NCBI GenBank assembly: GCA_903932705.1
Contig: CAIZHC010000077.1
Location: 1 to 9,413, forward strand
Source: an uncultured Actinomycetes bacterium
GTDB taxonomy: Bacteria > Actinomycetota > Actinomycetes > Nanopelagicales > Nanopelagicaceae
Direction of reading: 5' to 3'
DNA length: 9,413 bases
Below the pieces are notes generated by a model that was not told the origin of the DNA, did no database searches, and saw only the letters and a list, made by a program, of their open reading frames with translations. Shown here piece by piece: positions 1 through 5,546 of the stretch; position 1 is the stretch's first letter; each line of letters starts with the position of its first letter. Made by a program: the position numbers and the translations under genes.

Positions 1-172
1 AGGTTGTCTTCTTATCTACCAGTACCCATTTTCCGGTTCTGGTGATTCCGATCAAGATTGCTTCGAAGCGCTCTGGATCTAGCGCACTAAGAACTCCGCC
101 CGCGGAGATACAAGAGATTTCATGTTCGGATGATTGACCACCGAAGAGAATGGCAACGCGATTGGTGGCCAT
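1..172 (-). CDS. ddl: D-alanine--D-alanine ligase, N-terminal fragment (runs off window)
   Basis: ATP-dependent ligase joining two D-alanines to make the D-Ala-D-Ala end of the peptidoglycan precursor, in the cytoplasm. Only the first 57 residues are in the window; the gene continues past base 1. Visible are the beta strand VAILFGG (residues 6-12) and the family signature GGQSSEHEIS (11-20), whose Glu16 corresponds to the conserved glutamate that contacts the first D-Ala. The following ISAGGVLSALD helix is also typical. The ATG at 172-170 shares its last-read base with the TAA stop of gpsA (TAATG), and no Shine-Dalgarno sequence is visible, so translation is probably coupled to gpsA. The gpsA-ddl order is widespread in Actinobacteria. 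Family is certain from the signature. Which Ddl subtype it is, and whether the rest is intact, cannot be seen. Confidence 0.93.
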   Translation of the reverse strand, partial: MATNRVAILFGGQSSEHEISCISAGGVLSALDPERFEAILIGITRTGKWVLVDKKTT

Positions 173-1170
173 TAGAGCTCGGCCAATGTGCTGACCGACA
201 TCAGTCGCTCCATCGCTTGGGCGGGAGTAATTGATCCCGTAACCGCATCAGCCATGACTTCAATGATAGGGACTTCCACACCAACTCTATGAGCCAACTC
301 GCGAATGGCAGGGGCCGAAGCTACGCCCTCAACGGTCTTAGCCACCTCTATGCGGGCCGCTTCCATGGTTCCTGTACGTCCGTAAGCCTCTCCAAATTGA
401 CGATTACGAGAGAGCGCAGAACCGCAACTCGCGACGATATCTCCCATCCCGGCCAAGCCAAGGAAGGTCAGTGGATTTGCTCCATAACTATGCCCAAACC
501 TTGCAACCTCAGATAAACCTCGAGTAATGATCATCGCTTGAGTATTTTCACCAAGATTCATCCCAATTGTCATTCCAACGGCAAGTGCCACAACGCTCTT
601 GGCTGCTCCCGCTAGCTCGCAACCCACTAAGTCATACGAGGGATAGATTCGGAAATAAGGAGTCGTAAAAAGGTCGATCATCAAATGCTGCAAAACTTCA
701 TTAGGAGAGGCAGCAACTGCTCCGGCTGGCTCACGTAGGGATAACTCCCCAGCAAGATTCGGGCCAGTTATTAATCCGATGAGTAATTCATCGGTCCCAA
801 GCTCTTCAACAATGACCTCGGTCATACGGGACATCGTCTCCGCTTCAATTCCCTTAAGAGTTGAAATGATAGGAACTCCTGCTGGAAAAATCGGTTTCCA
901 TGAACGCAGATTTTCACGAAGGGATTGCGCTGGAACAGCTAGCACTATTGCTTTTCCGAATGTGAATGCAGTGGTTACATCTGTGGTGGCGCGTAAATTT
1001 TCGGGGAGAAAAATACCTGGAAGGAACTTGTGATTGCTTCGCGAACTATTGATTTCATCAACAACCTCTGTGTTACGACCCCACATCAATACTTCATGCC
1101 CAGCGTCGCAGAGCACCTGAGCGAGAGTTGTACCCCACGCACCAGTTCCAAGAACAGTTACCTGCGTCAT
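172..1170 (-). CDS. gpsA: Glycerol-3-phosphate dehydrogenase [NAD(P)+]
   Basis: Cytoplasmic enzyme reducing dihydroxyacetone phosphate to sn-glycerol-3-phosphate, the backbone precursor of phospholipids. The 332-residue length is normal for GpsA. The N-terminal Rossmann loop is GTGAWG (residues 8-13). STLKG (103-107) carries the conserved Lys106, and GPNLA (136-140) follows. The catalytic-type Lys191 lies in GAAKSVVAL, and the C-terminal helical domain has GLAGMGD (238-244) and SRNRQFG (254-260). The ATG at 1170-1168 overlaps the plsC stop by one base (TAATG), with at best a weak purine stretch (GGAAAG) upstream, so translational coupling is likely. Pairing with an acyltransferase makes sense, because glycerol-3-phosphate is the start of phosphatidic acid synthesis. 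Nothing looks damaged. Confidence 0.97.
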   Translation of the reverse strand: MTQVTVLGTGAWGTTLAQVLCDAGHEVLMWGRNTEVVDEINSSRSNHKFLPGIFLPENLRATTDVTTAFTFGKAIVLAVPAQSLRENLRSWKPIFPAGVPIISTLKGIEAETMSRMTEVIVEELGTDELLIGLITGPNLAGELSLREPAGAVAASPNEVLQHLMIDLFTTPYFRIYPSYDLVGCELAGAAKSVVALAVGMTIGMNLGENTQAMIITRGLSEVARFGHSYGANPLTFLGLAGMGDIVASCGSALSRNRQFGEAYGRTGTMEAARIEVAKTVEGVASAPAIRELAHRVGVEVPIIEVMADAVTGSITPAQAMERLMSVSTLAEL

Positions 1171-1967
1171 TACTTATCTTTCCGCTTCTTATAATTTCCG
1201 ACTCTAGGCAGGTCGGATTTTCTCGGATCAAAAATATTCTCCGGTCGCTTTGCGCCGCGAATCTCTTCTAGCAAAGTTGTGATGGCATCCATTGCGTAGG
1301 CGGTTGCCTCAACCATTGCGTCATGGTCATCCTCTTTGCCATACCACTTTGAGAAATCGAGCGGCTTACCTGCAGTCACTTGAATTTTGGTGCGAGGCCA
1401 CAACTTTGGCTTCTTACTGTATGGAGCAATGACATCAACCGCTCCCCATTGCGCACAAGGAATAACCGGAACTCTTGTTGTTACCGCAAGTCGAGCCAAT
1501 CCCGTCTTCGCCACCATCGGCCAATGATCGGCATCTCGGGTCAGCGTTCCCTCAGGGTAAACGCCTAGACAATGTCCCGACTTCAAAAGTGCTACTGCGT
1601 GAGGAAGAGCAACAGTTGCAGCACCCTTCACTTCACGCTCCACGGGAACCTGCTCCGCGTGCCTCAAGACCCAGCCAACAAGGGGTACTCGAAAGAGTGA
1701 AGCCTTACCGAGAAAGCGAACGGCGCGACCGTTGCCATAGAGAAAATGAGCAAAGACCAATGGATCGAAATAAGAGATGTGATTACTAATTGCAATCATC
1801 GGACCGGTTGCGGGGATATTTTCAGCACCGCGCCATTCGGCCTTTGAGACTGACTTAACAATGGGAATCAATATCCGAGCCCAAAACTTCCAGGTCGGAT
1901 TGCTTCCAAGAGGTTTTCCGCGGGGCGGCTTGTAGGAAGGTTCTAGATCGCTACCTTGATTAGCCAC
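1170..1967 (-). CDS. plsC: 1-acyl-sn-glycerol-3-phosphate acyltransferase (PlsC family)
   Basis: Membrane-associated acyltransferase that probably converts lysophosphatidic acid to phosphatidic acid. At 265 residues it is normal for actinobacterial PlsC-like proteins. Family motifs appear in order: the catalytic HX4D as NHISYFD (His63, Asp68), a substrate-binding region around KASLFRVPLVG (88-98), YPEGTLTRD (137-145, the E-G-T phosphate-binding motif), and VPVIP (166-170). The C-terminal end is basic (YKKRKDK). The start chosen is GTG at 1967-1965; the next in-frame Met lies inside the catalytic region. No Shine-Dalgarno sequence precedes the GTG, but a TAAACT -10-like hexamer ends exactly six bases upstream, suggesting a leaderless mRNA. 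It heads the plsC-gpsA-ddl run. Acyl donor and exact substrate cannot be read from sequence; several paralogues often exist in one genome. Confidence 0.92.
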   Translation of the reverse strand: MANQGSDLEPSYKPPRGKPLGSNPTWKFWARILIPIVKSVSKAEWRGAENIPATGPMIAISNHISYFDPLVFAHFLYGNGRAVRFLGKASLFRVPLVGWVLRHAEQVPVEREVKGAATVALPHAVALLKSGHCLGVYPEGTLTRDADHWPMVAKTGLARLAVTTRVPVIPCAQWGAVDVIAPYSKKPKLWPRTKIQVTAGKPLDFSKWYGKEDDHDAMVEATAYAMDAITTLLEEIRGAKRPENIFDPRKSDLPRVGNYKKRKDK

Positions 1968-1979
1968 AGAGAGAGTTTA
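1968..1979 (-). promoter_or_regulatory. Possible leaderless promoter -10 for plsC-gpsA-ddl
   Basis: On the minus strand TAAACT (1979-1974, fitting TANNNT) is followed by six bases and then the GTG start of plsC at 1967. This is the spacing expected when the first transcribed base is the start codon. The -35 region falls in the T-tract of the HU terminator (about 1997-2002, TTTTAT) and is weak. Inferred from spacing and the absence of a ribosome binding site. Confidence 0.4.
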
Positions 1980-1997
1980 GTCGGTACTTACCTGCGA

Positions 1998-2033
1998 TAA
2001 AAAAATAAGGGAGAGCATTTCGCTCTCCCTTAT
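1998..2033 (-). terminator. Intrinsic terminator of the HU gene
   Basis: A perfect 12-bp inverted repeat, ATAAGGGAGAGC (2005-2016) and GCTCTCCCTTAT (2022-2033), encloses a 5-base loop. Read on the minus strand it is followed directly by a run of T (complement of the A-run 1999-2005). It lies 17 bases downstream of the HU stop codon. This is a textbook Rho-independent terminator for hup. The plus strand has no T-run after the stem, so it works in one direction only. It separates hup from plsC. Confidence 0.92.
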
Positions 2034-2050
2034 CTACATTGATTTCTAGA

Positions 2051-2560
2051 TTAACGCTTTACTGCCTTCTTAGCAGGAGCCTTCTTTGCTGGGGCTGCCT
2101 TCTTAGCAGGAGCCTTCTTAGCAGGAGCCTTCTTTGCTGGGGCTGCCTTCTTCGCAGGAGCCTTCTTAACAGGAGCCTTCTTTGCTGGGGCTGCCTTCTT
2201 CGCAGGAGCCTTCTTAACAACAGGCTTAGCAACTACCTTTGGAAGGACCTTTACAGGTGGCTTTGGAGCTGCCTCAAGCTTACGTGCGCCTGCGATGATC
2301 TCCTTGAGAGCCTTTGCTGGCAAGAAGCGAACCTTCTTGCTCGCCTTAATCTGAATTGTCTCGCCTGTGAATGGGTTGCGGCCCTTACGTGCAGGACGAT
2401 CAACCTTCTTGAACTTACCGAAATCATTAATCATGACATCGTCGCCCTTTGAGATGTTGCGAACGATTGCATCAAAAACTACGTCAACAGCGCGTGCTGC
2501 CTCTTTCTTGCTATCTCCGAACTGTGGAGCCAAGTATGCGATGAACTGGGCTTTGTTCAT
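2051..2560 (-). CDS. hup: HU-family nucleoid protein with long Lys/Ala/Pro C-terminal tail
   Basis: Dimeric DNA-bending nucleoid protein. Residues 1-91 form the full HU fold: an N-terminal helix pair (MNKAQFIAYLAPQFG, then KKEAARAVDVVFDAI), the GDDVMINDFGKF strand region (39-50), and the DNA-embracing beta arm RNPFTGETIQIKA (61-73) with the intercalating-type Pro63. Residues 92-169 form a basic tail of AAPAKK/APAKK/APVKK units, resembling the histone-H1-like tails of Streptomyces HupS and mycobacterial HupB. Such tails bind DNA non-specifically and are often modified on lysines in mycobacteria. At 169 residues it lies between bare HU (about 90) and HupS/HupB (about 215). The start ATG at 2560-2558 has a good Shine-Dalgarno sequence. 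It has its own terminator and sits between leuD and plsC, as hupS does near leuCD in Streptomyces. Confidence 0.97.
   Translation of the reverse strand: MNKAQFIAYLAPQFGDSKKEAARAVDVVFDAIVRNISKGDDVMINDFGKFKKVDRPARKGRNPFTGETIQIKASKKVRFLPAKALKEIIAGARKLEAAPKPPVKVLPKVVAKPVVKKAPAKKAAPAKKAPVKKAPAKKAAPAKKAPAKKAPAKKAAPAKKAPAKKAVKR
2064..2217 (-). repeat. 48-bp tandem repeat in the HU tail (about 3.2 copies)
   Basis: Near-identical 48-bp units start at 2064, 2112 and 2160, with a partial unit from 2208. Each encodes a 16-residue block of the AAPAKKAPAKKAPAKK type. Differences between copies are few, such as tagc/cgc and gct/aac variants around the TTCTT steps, one of which makes PVKK instead of PAKK. 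Conservation at the DNA level, beyond what the amino acids demand, suggests recent expansion by unequal exchange or slippage. Copy number could therefore vary between strains. Confidence 0.9.
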
Positions 2561-2563
2561 TTG

Positions 2564-2571
2564 TTCCCCTT
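2564..2571 (-). promoter_or_regulatory. Shine-Dalgarno site of the HU gene
   Basis: Minus strand AAGGGGAA lies three bases before the ATG at 2560, with its GGGG core seven to eight bases from the start codon region. It supports the annotated start and contrasts with the plsC start, which has no such site. Confidence 0.75.
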
Positions 2572-2587
2572 AAATACGCTTATTTAT

Positions 2588-2601
2588 TAGGCATTTGCCT
2601 A
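2588..2601. promoter_or_regulatory. Small palindrome upstream of HU, possible operator
   Basis: TAGGCA-TT-TGCCTA is a perfect 6-bp inverted repeat with a 2-base centre, 28-41 bases upstream of the HU start codon and directly next to the ACATGT palindrome (2601-2606). It lies where the promoter or leader of hup must be. I recognise no named regulator for it. As RNA it would make only a weak hairpin with too short a loop, so a protein binding site is the better guess. Confidence 0.3.
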
Positions 2602-2665
2602 CATGTAAGAAATCTACGCGGGCTATAGATAAAGAGGCTCTATTAATATCGGTGTGTCGCCATCC

Positions 2666-2693
2666 AAAAAGCGCACTTTTTACGCGTAAAAAA
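2666..2693. other. Phased A/T tracts (candidate intrinsically curved DNA) upstream of HU
   Basis: Three tracts follow one another: AAAAA (2666-2670), TTTTT (2677-2681) and AAAAAA (2688-2693). Their centres are about 11 bases apart, close to one helical turn. They also build two overlapping palindromes, AAAAAG-CGCA-CTTTTT (2666-2681) and TTTTTACGCGTAAAAA (2677-2692). The last tract doubles as the T-run of the leuD terminator. A/T tracts in phase with the helix bend DNA. The bend would lie 105-135 bases upstream of the HU start codon. Confidence 0.5.
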
Positions 2694-2730
2694 CTCTAAA
2701 TCCGCGGTAGAGAGTTTCTCTGCCGCGGAT
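2688..2730 (-). terminator. Intrinsic terminator of leuCD
   Basis: TCCGCGGTAGAGA (2701-2713) and TCTCTGCCGCGGA (2717-2729) pair as a 13-bp stem with a 3-base loop and one mismatch, extended by the a2700/t2730 pair. In the minus-strand transcript it is followed by TTTAGAGTTTTTT (2700-2688). It begins 12 bases after the leuD stop. The T-run is offset by four bases from the stem, so it may be somewhat leaky, but it clearly ends the leucine operon before hup. Confidence 0.8.
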
Positions 2731-2741
2731 AGAGATGCAAA

Positions 2742-3341
2742 TTATGAGCGTATTGGAAGGGTTTTAGGCTTAAAAGAGAAGCGTGCCTCTTCATAAGCGC
2801 TTACAGAATCAATGTTTTTCAGCGTTAAACCGATGTCATCGAGACCCTCCATCAAACGCCAGCGCGTGTAATCGTCGAGTTCAAAGGCAAAGACTTCACT
2901 GCCCAAACGCACGTTTTTCGCTTCTAAATCAACTGTAATTGCAAGAGTTGAATCTGCCTCAATGGCCGCCCAAATCTTTTCCACATCTTCTTGAGGCAAA
3001 ATCACGGTGAGCAAACCACCTTTAAGCGAGTTGCCGCGGAAGATATCTGCAAAACGACTTGAAATAACTGCTTTAAAGCCATAGTTCTGCAGAGCCCAGA
3101 CCGCGTGCTCTCGAGATGAGCCGGTTCCAAAATCTGCACCAGCAACCAAGATTGTTGCTGATTTGTATTCAGGTTGATTTAAAACGAACTCTGGATCGTT
3201 GCGCCATGCAGCGAAGAGTCCATCTTCAAACCCACTCTTAGTAACGCGCTTGAGATATACAGCAGGAATGATCTGATCTGTATCTACATTTGAACGACGA
3301 AGTGGAACAGCTGTTCCGGTGTGTGAAATAAATTTCTCCAT
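2742..3341 (-). CDS. leuD: 3-isopropylmalate dehydratase small subunit
   Basis: Small subunit of isopropylmalate isomerase, which with LeuC converts 2-isopropylmalate to 3-isopropylmalate in leucine synthesis. At 199 residues it has normal length. The aconitase swivel-domain signatures are present: NVDTDQIIP (18-26), [13 protein letters not shown] (68-80), whose Ser-Ser-Arg loop binds substrate, and [15 protein letters not shown] (97-111). Many LeuD proteins have Cys where this one has Thr73; to my knowledge Thr is common in Actinobacteria and does not suggest loss of function. The ATG at 3341-3339 lies 10 bases after the leuC stop. Its ribosome binding site AAGGAG (3353-3348) overlaps that stop, so the subunits should be made together from one mRNA. 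Confidence 0.97.
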   Translation of the reverse strand: MEKFISHTGTAVPLRRSNVDTDQIIPAVYLKRVTKSGFEDGLFAAWRNDPEFVLNQPEYKSATILVAGADFGTGSSREHAVWALQNYGFKAVISSRFADIFRGNSLKGGLLTVILPQEDVEKIWAAIEADSTLAITVDLEAKNVRLGSEVFAFELDDYTRWRLMEGLDDIGLTLKNIDSVSAYEEARFSFKPKTLPIRS

Positions 3342-3347
3342 GATGCG

Positions 3348-3353
3348 CTCCTT
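3348..3353 (-). promoter_or_regulatory. Shine-Dalgarno site of leuD overlapping the leuC stop
   Basis: Minus strand AAGGAG shares its two A bases with the leuC TAA stop (3354-3352) and sits six bases before the leuD ATG. This fits coupled, stoichiometric translation of the two subunits. Confidence 0.8.
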
Positions 3354-4749
3354 AGAGATCTGCTGGCGATGAGAGAGTTCCGCGAATTGCAGTAGCAGCT
3401 GCTACTAATGGGCTCACGAGGTGAGTGCGTCCACCCTTGCCCTGACGACCTTCAAAGTTGCGGTTTGATGTTGAAGCAGATCGCTCCCCCACTGCCAATT
3501 GATCTGGATTCATTCCAAGGCACATAGAGCAACCAGCGTTACGCCACTCTGCTCCGAAATCAATGAAGACCTTATCCAAGCCCTCTTGCTCTGCCTGCAA
3601 ACGTACGCGGGCGGAACCCGGAACAACAAGCATGCGAACTGAATCCGCCTTCTTCTTGCCCTTCACAATATCTGCAGCTGCACGAAGATCTTCGATACGA
3701 CCATTTGTGCAAGATCCCAAGAAAATTGTGTCTACCTGGATTGACTTAAGTGGGACACCTGCCTCAAGACCCATGTAGGTAAGGGCACGCTCAGCTGCGC
3801 CGCGCTCTTCAACATCAGCGATATCCGCTGGGTTTGGAACATTGGAGTTGAGTGGCAATCCCTGACCAGGATTAGTTCCCCATGTCACGAAAGGTGCGAG
3901 TTCTTCAGCTTTGAGATTAATCTCAACATCAAACTTTGCATCTGCATCGGTCTGCAAGGTCTTCCAGTACGTAACCGCAGCATCCCAGTCAGAACCTTGT
4001 GGAGCGTGTGGCTTGCTCTTTACATATTCAAAAGTCTTCTCATCTGGTGCGATTAATCCAGCACGAGCACCAGCTTCAATCGACATGTTACAAATCGTCA
4101 TGCGACCTTCCATGGAAAGCGCACGAATTGCTGAGCCGCGATATTCGATGACATACCCTTGGCCGCCGCCGGTGCCAATCTTTGCGATGATGGCGAGAAT
4201 GACATCCTTGGCGGTTACGCCTTCTGGCAAAACTCCCTCAACATTGATTGCCATAGTCTTTGGGCGAACCAGTGGAAGAGTCTGAGTTGCAAGTACATGT
4301 TCGACTTCTGATGTTCCAATACCGAATGCGAGTGCACCGAATGCGCCATGGGTTGAAGTGTGCGAGTCTCCGCAAACAATTGTCATACCTGGTTGAGTCA
4401 ATCCAAGTTGTGGGCCAACGACGTGAACAATTCCTTGCTCTGCATCGCCAAGTGAATGGATGCGAACACCGAACTCAGCCGCATTCTTGCGAAGTGTGTC
4501 TACCTGTAACTTCGAGACTGGATCAGCGATTGGCTTATCAATATTTAAAGTTGGAGTGTTGTGATCTTCAGTTGCGATCGTGAGATCGGGGCGGCGCACA
4601 GTGCGTCCCGCCAAACGTAAGCCATCAAAGGCTTGTGCTGAGGTCACTTCATGAATGAGATGAAGGTCGATGTAAATGAGGTCCGGTTCTCCCTCAGCGC
4701 TACGGGCAACATGGTCGGCCCAGATTTTCTCGGCTAGAGTCTTACTCAT
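3352..4749 (-). CDS. leuC: 3-isopropylmalate dehydratase large subunit
   Basis: Large, 4Fe-4S-containing subunit of isopropylmalate isomerase in leucine biosynthesis. With the chosen start it has 465 residues, matching E. coli LeuC in length. The three cluster-binding cysteines are Cys347 ([12 protein letters not shown]), Cys407 and Cys410 ([10 protein letters not shown]), at the same numbers as in E. coli LeuC. EDHNTPT (residues 61-67) and [12 protein letters not shown] (127-138), substrate and active-site stretches of the aconitase family, are intact. A GTG six bases further upstream (4755-4753) also opens the frame, but its first base falls in the AAGGAG ribosome binding site, so the ATG at 4749-4747 giving [10 protein letters not shown] is preferred. 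It is divergent from the IclR-type regulator, which likely represses it from the palindrome at 4789-4807, and is followed at 10 bases by leuD. Confidence 0.98.
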   Translation of the reverse strand: MSKTLAEKIWADHVARSAEGEPDLIYIDLHLIHEVTSAQAFDGLRLAGRTVRRPDLTIATEDHNTPTLNIDKPIADPVSKLQVDTLRKNAAEFGVRIHSLGDAEQGIVHVVGPQLGLTQPGMTIVCGDSHTSTHGAFGALAFGIGTSEVEHVLATQTLPLVRPKTMAINVEGVLPEGVTAKDVILAIIAKIGTGGGQGYVIEYRGSAIRALSMEGRMTICNMSIEAGARAGLIAPDEKTFEYVKSKPHAPQGSDWDAAVTYWKTLQTDADAKFDVEINLKAEELAPFVTWGTNPGQGLPLNSNVPNPADIADVEERGAAERALTYMGLEAGVPLKSIQVDTIFLGSCTNGRIEDLRAAADIVKGKKKADSVRMLVVPGSARVRLQAEQEGLDKVFIDFGAEWRNAGCSMCLGMNPDQLAVGERSASTSNRNFEGRQGKGGRTHLVSPLVAAATAIRGTLSSPADL

Positions 4750-4754
4750 TCGCA

Positions 4755-4760
4755 CTCCTT
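4755..4760 (-). promoter_or_regulatory. Shine-Dalgarno site that fixes the leuC start
   Basis: Minus strand AAGGAG lies five bases before the ATG at 4749. The upstream in-frame GTG overlaps this site, so the site argues for the shorter protein. Confidence 0.8.
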
Positions 4761-4788
4761 CGTTAGACGAATTTCCCCCCTGCTATTG

Positions 4789-4807
4789 CATCTCAAAGTT
4801 TGAGATG
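4789..4807. promoter_or_regulatory. Perfect inverted repeat, probable operator of the IclR-type regulator
   Basis: CATCTCAAA-G-TTTGAGATG is a perfect 9-bp inverted repeat around a single central base, in the 71-bp spacer between divergent leuC and the regulator gene. Local divergent repressors normally bind such sites, and NdgR in Streptomyces and LtbR in Corynebacterium control leuCD from the equivalent spacer. Here it lies between the -35 and -10 of the regulator promoter and just downstream of the candidate leuC -10, so one dimer could block both. The sequence is seen; the binding is inferred. Confidence 0.7.
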
Positions 4808-4809
4808 GC

Positions 4810-4815
4810 ATTATC
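4810..4815 (-). promoter_or_regulatory. Candidate -10 element of leuCD
   Basis: Minus strand GATAAT (4815-4810) matches TATAAT at five of six positions. It would start leuCD transcription around 4803, inside the palindrome, giving a leader of roughly 50 bases before the leuC ATG. No good -35 is visible at 16-18 bases. It shares almost all its base pairs with the oppositely directed CATTAT -10 of the regulator. Confidence 0.35.
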
Positions 4816-4820
4816 AGAGT

Positions 4821-5540
4821 ATGGACACTAAGAATAGCGGAGTCGGAGTATTAGACAAATCAGTGCGGATCTTGGCAACCCTGGAGGCTGGCCCACACTC
4901 ACTTGCTGAACTCGTTGCCGCCACAGGAATCGCTCGCCCCACTGCTCACCGCCTCGCCGTTGCGCTGGAGTTCCATCGACTTGTAACCCGCGATCTCCTA
5001 GGTCGCTTTGTCCTCGGTGCGCGTGCTGCAGAGCTCGCATCGGCTGCCGGTGAGGATCGTTTACTTTCAGTCGCCGCCCCTGCACTATCTGCGCTGCGTG
5101 ATGCCTGCGGTGAGAGCGCACAGCTTTATCGTCGCCAAGGTGACCAACGTATTTGCGTAGCAACTGCAGAGCGCCTCTCAGGACTTCGCGACTCAGTTCC
5201 TGTCGGAACAGTTCTCACAATGCAAGCGGGATCTGCTGCTCAAATACTTCTCGCTTGGGAAGAGCCAGATAAATTGCATCGCGGTCTTGTAAATGCAAAG
5301 TTCACGGCCGCATCACTCTCCGCGGTACGCAGACGTGGCTGGGCCCAATCTGTTGGTGAACGTGAAGCAGGTGTGGCATCGGTAAGTGCACCCGTTCGTG
5401 GACCCAACAACAAAGTTATTGCCGCAGTAAGTATTAGCGGACCCATGGAACGTCTAGGTCGACAACCTGGTCGCATCCACGCTGCGCAGGTAATGGCAAC
5501 TGCCGCAAGGTTGAGTGAGTACTTAATTCAGAGTAATTAA
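4821..5540 (+). CDS. ndgR: IclR-family transcriptional regulator, NdgR/LtbR-like
   Basis: Likely dimeric DNA-binding repressor of leuCD and of itself. The 239-residue product matches actinobacterial NdgR in length and opens with a GVGVLDKSVRIL segment like NdgR. Residues 10-70 form the winged helix-turn-helix, with the recognition helix in ATGIARPTAHRLAVALE and the wing near RDLLGRFVLG. The rest is the IclR effector-binding domain (ESAQLYRRQGDQRICVATAE, VGTVLTMQAGSAAQILLAW, GVASVSAPVRGPNNKVIAAVSISGP). The ATG at 4821 was chosen over a TTG at 4800 because the TTG lies inside the palindromic operator and has no ribosome binding site, while the ATG sits six bases after a -10-like element. It is divergent to leuC and convergent with the glycosidase-like gene, with six bases between their stops. 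Orthology to NdgR/LtbR/AreB rests on family and position; the effector, possibly an amino acid or leucine intermediate, is not known here. Confidence 0.9.
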   Translation: MDTKNSGVGVLDKSVRILATLEAGPHSLAELVAATGIARPTAHRLAVALEFHRLVTRDLLGRFVLGARAAELASAAGEDRLLSVAAPALSALRDACGESAQLYRRQGDQRICVATAERLSGLRDSVPVGTVLTMQAGSAAQILLAWEEPDKLHRGLVNAKFTAASLSAVRRRGWAQSVGEREAGVASVSAPVRGPNNKVIAAVSISGPMERLGRQPGRIHAAQVMATAARLSEYLIQSN

Positions 5541-5546
5541 GATTTC

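Larger units (their letters stand above)
4786..4820 (+). promoter_or_regulatory. Candidate promoter of the IclR-type regulator (leaderless)
   Basis: TTGCAT (4786-4791), a 17-base spacer and CATTAT (4809-4814) are followed by six bases and the ATG at 4821. No Shine-Dalgarno site precedes this ATG, so a leaderless transcript starting at or near the A of the ATG is likely. The 9-bp inverted repeat fills the -35/-10 spacer, which predicts self-repression by whatever binds it. Inferred from motif spacing only. Confidence 0.45.

Noticed and set aside
2039..2452. Plus-strand open frame rich in Leu/Ser/Arg repeats opposite the HU gene
   Set aside because: It is the antisense of the Lys/Ala/Pro repeat tail; its repeats are forced by the HU codons, and it has no ribosome binding site or family resemblance.
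3120..3140. Thr in place of Cys in the LeuD GSSREHA loop, considered as a defect
   Set aside because: The substrate-binding Ser-Ser-Arg-Glu-His is intact, and Thr at this place is, to my knowledge, usual in actinobacterial LeuD.
4260..4583. Plus-strand open frame of about 100 codons inside leuC
   Set aside because: It lies opposite a fully conserved leuC region with intact motifs, and its product resembles no known family, so it is a shadow frame. The other short frames opposite gpsA, plsC, dprE1 and the glycosidase gene were dropped for the same reason.
4759..4771. Small hairpin TTCGT-TAG-ACGAA touching the leuC ribosome binding site
   Set aside because: Only five base pairs with a 3-base loop; too weak to argue for a riboswitch or attenuator.
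4750..4803. Leucine attenuator or leader peptide before leuC
   Set aside because: The leader is only about 50 bases. It contains a Met-Gln-stop mini-frame but no Leu-codon run and no terminator/antiterminator pair; control by the adjacent regulator explains the arrangement better.
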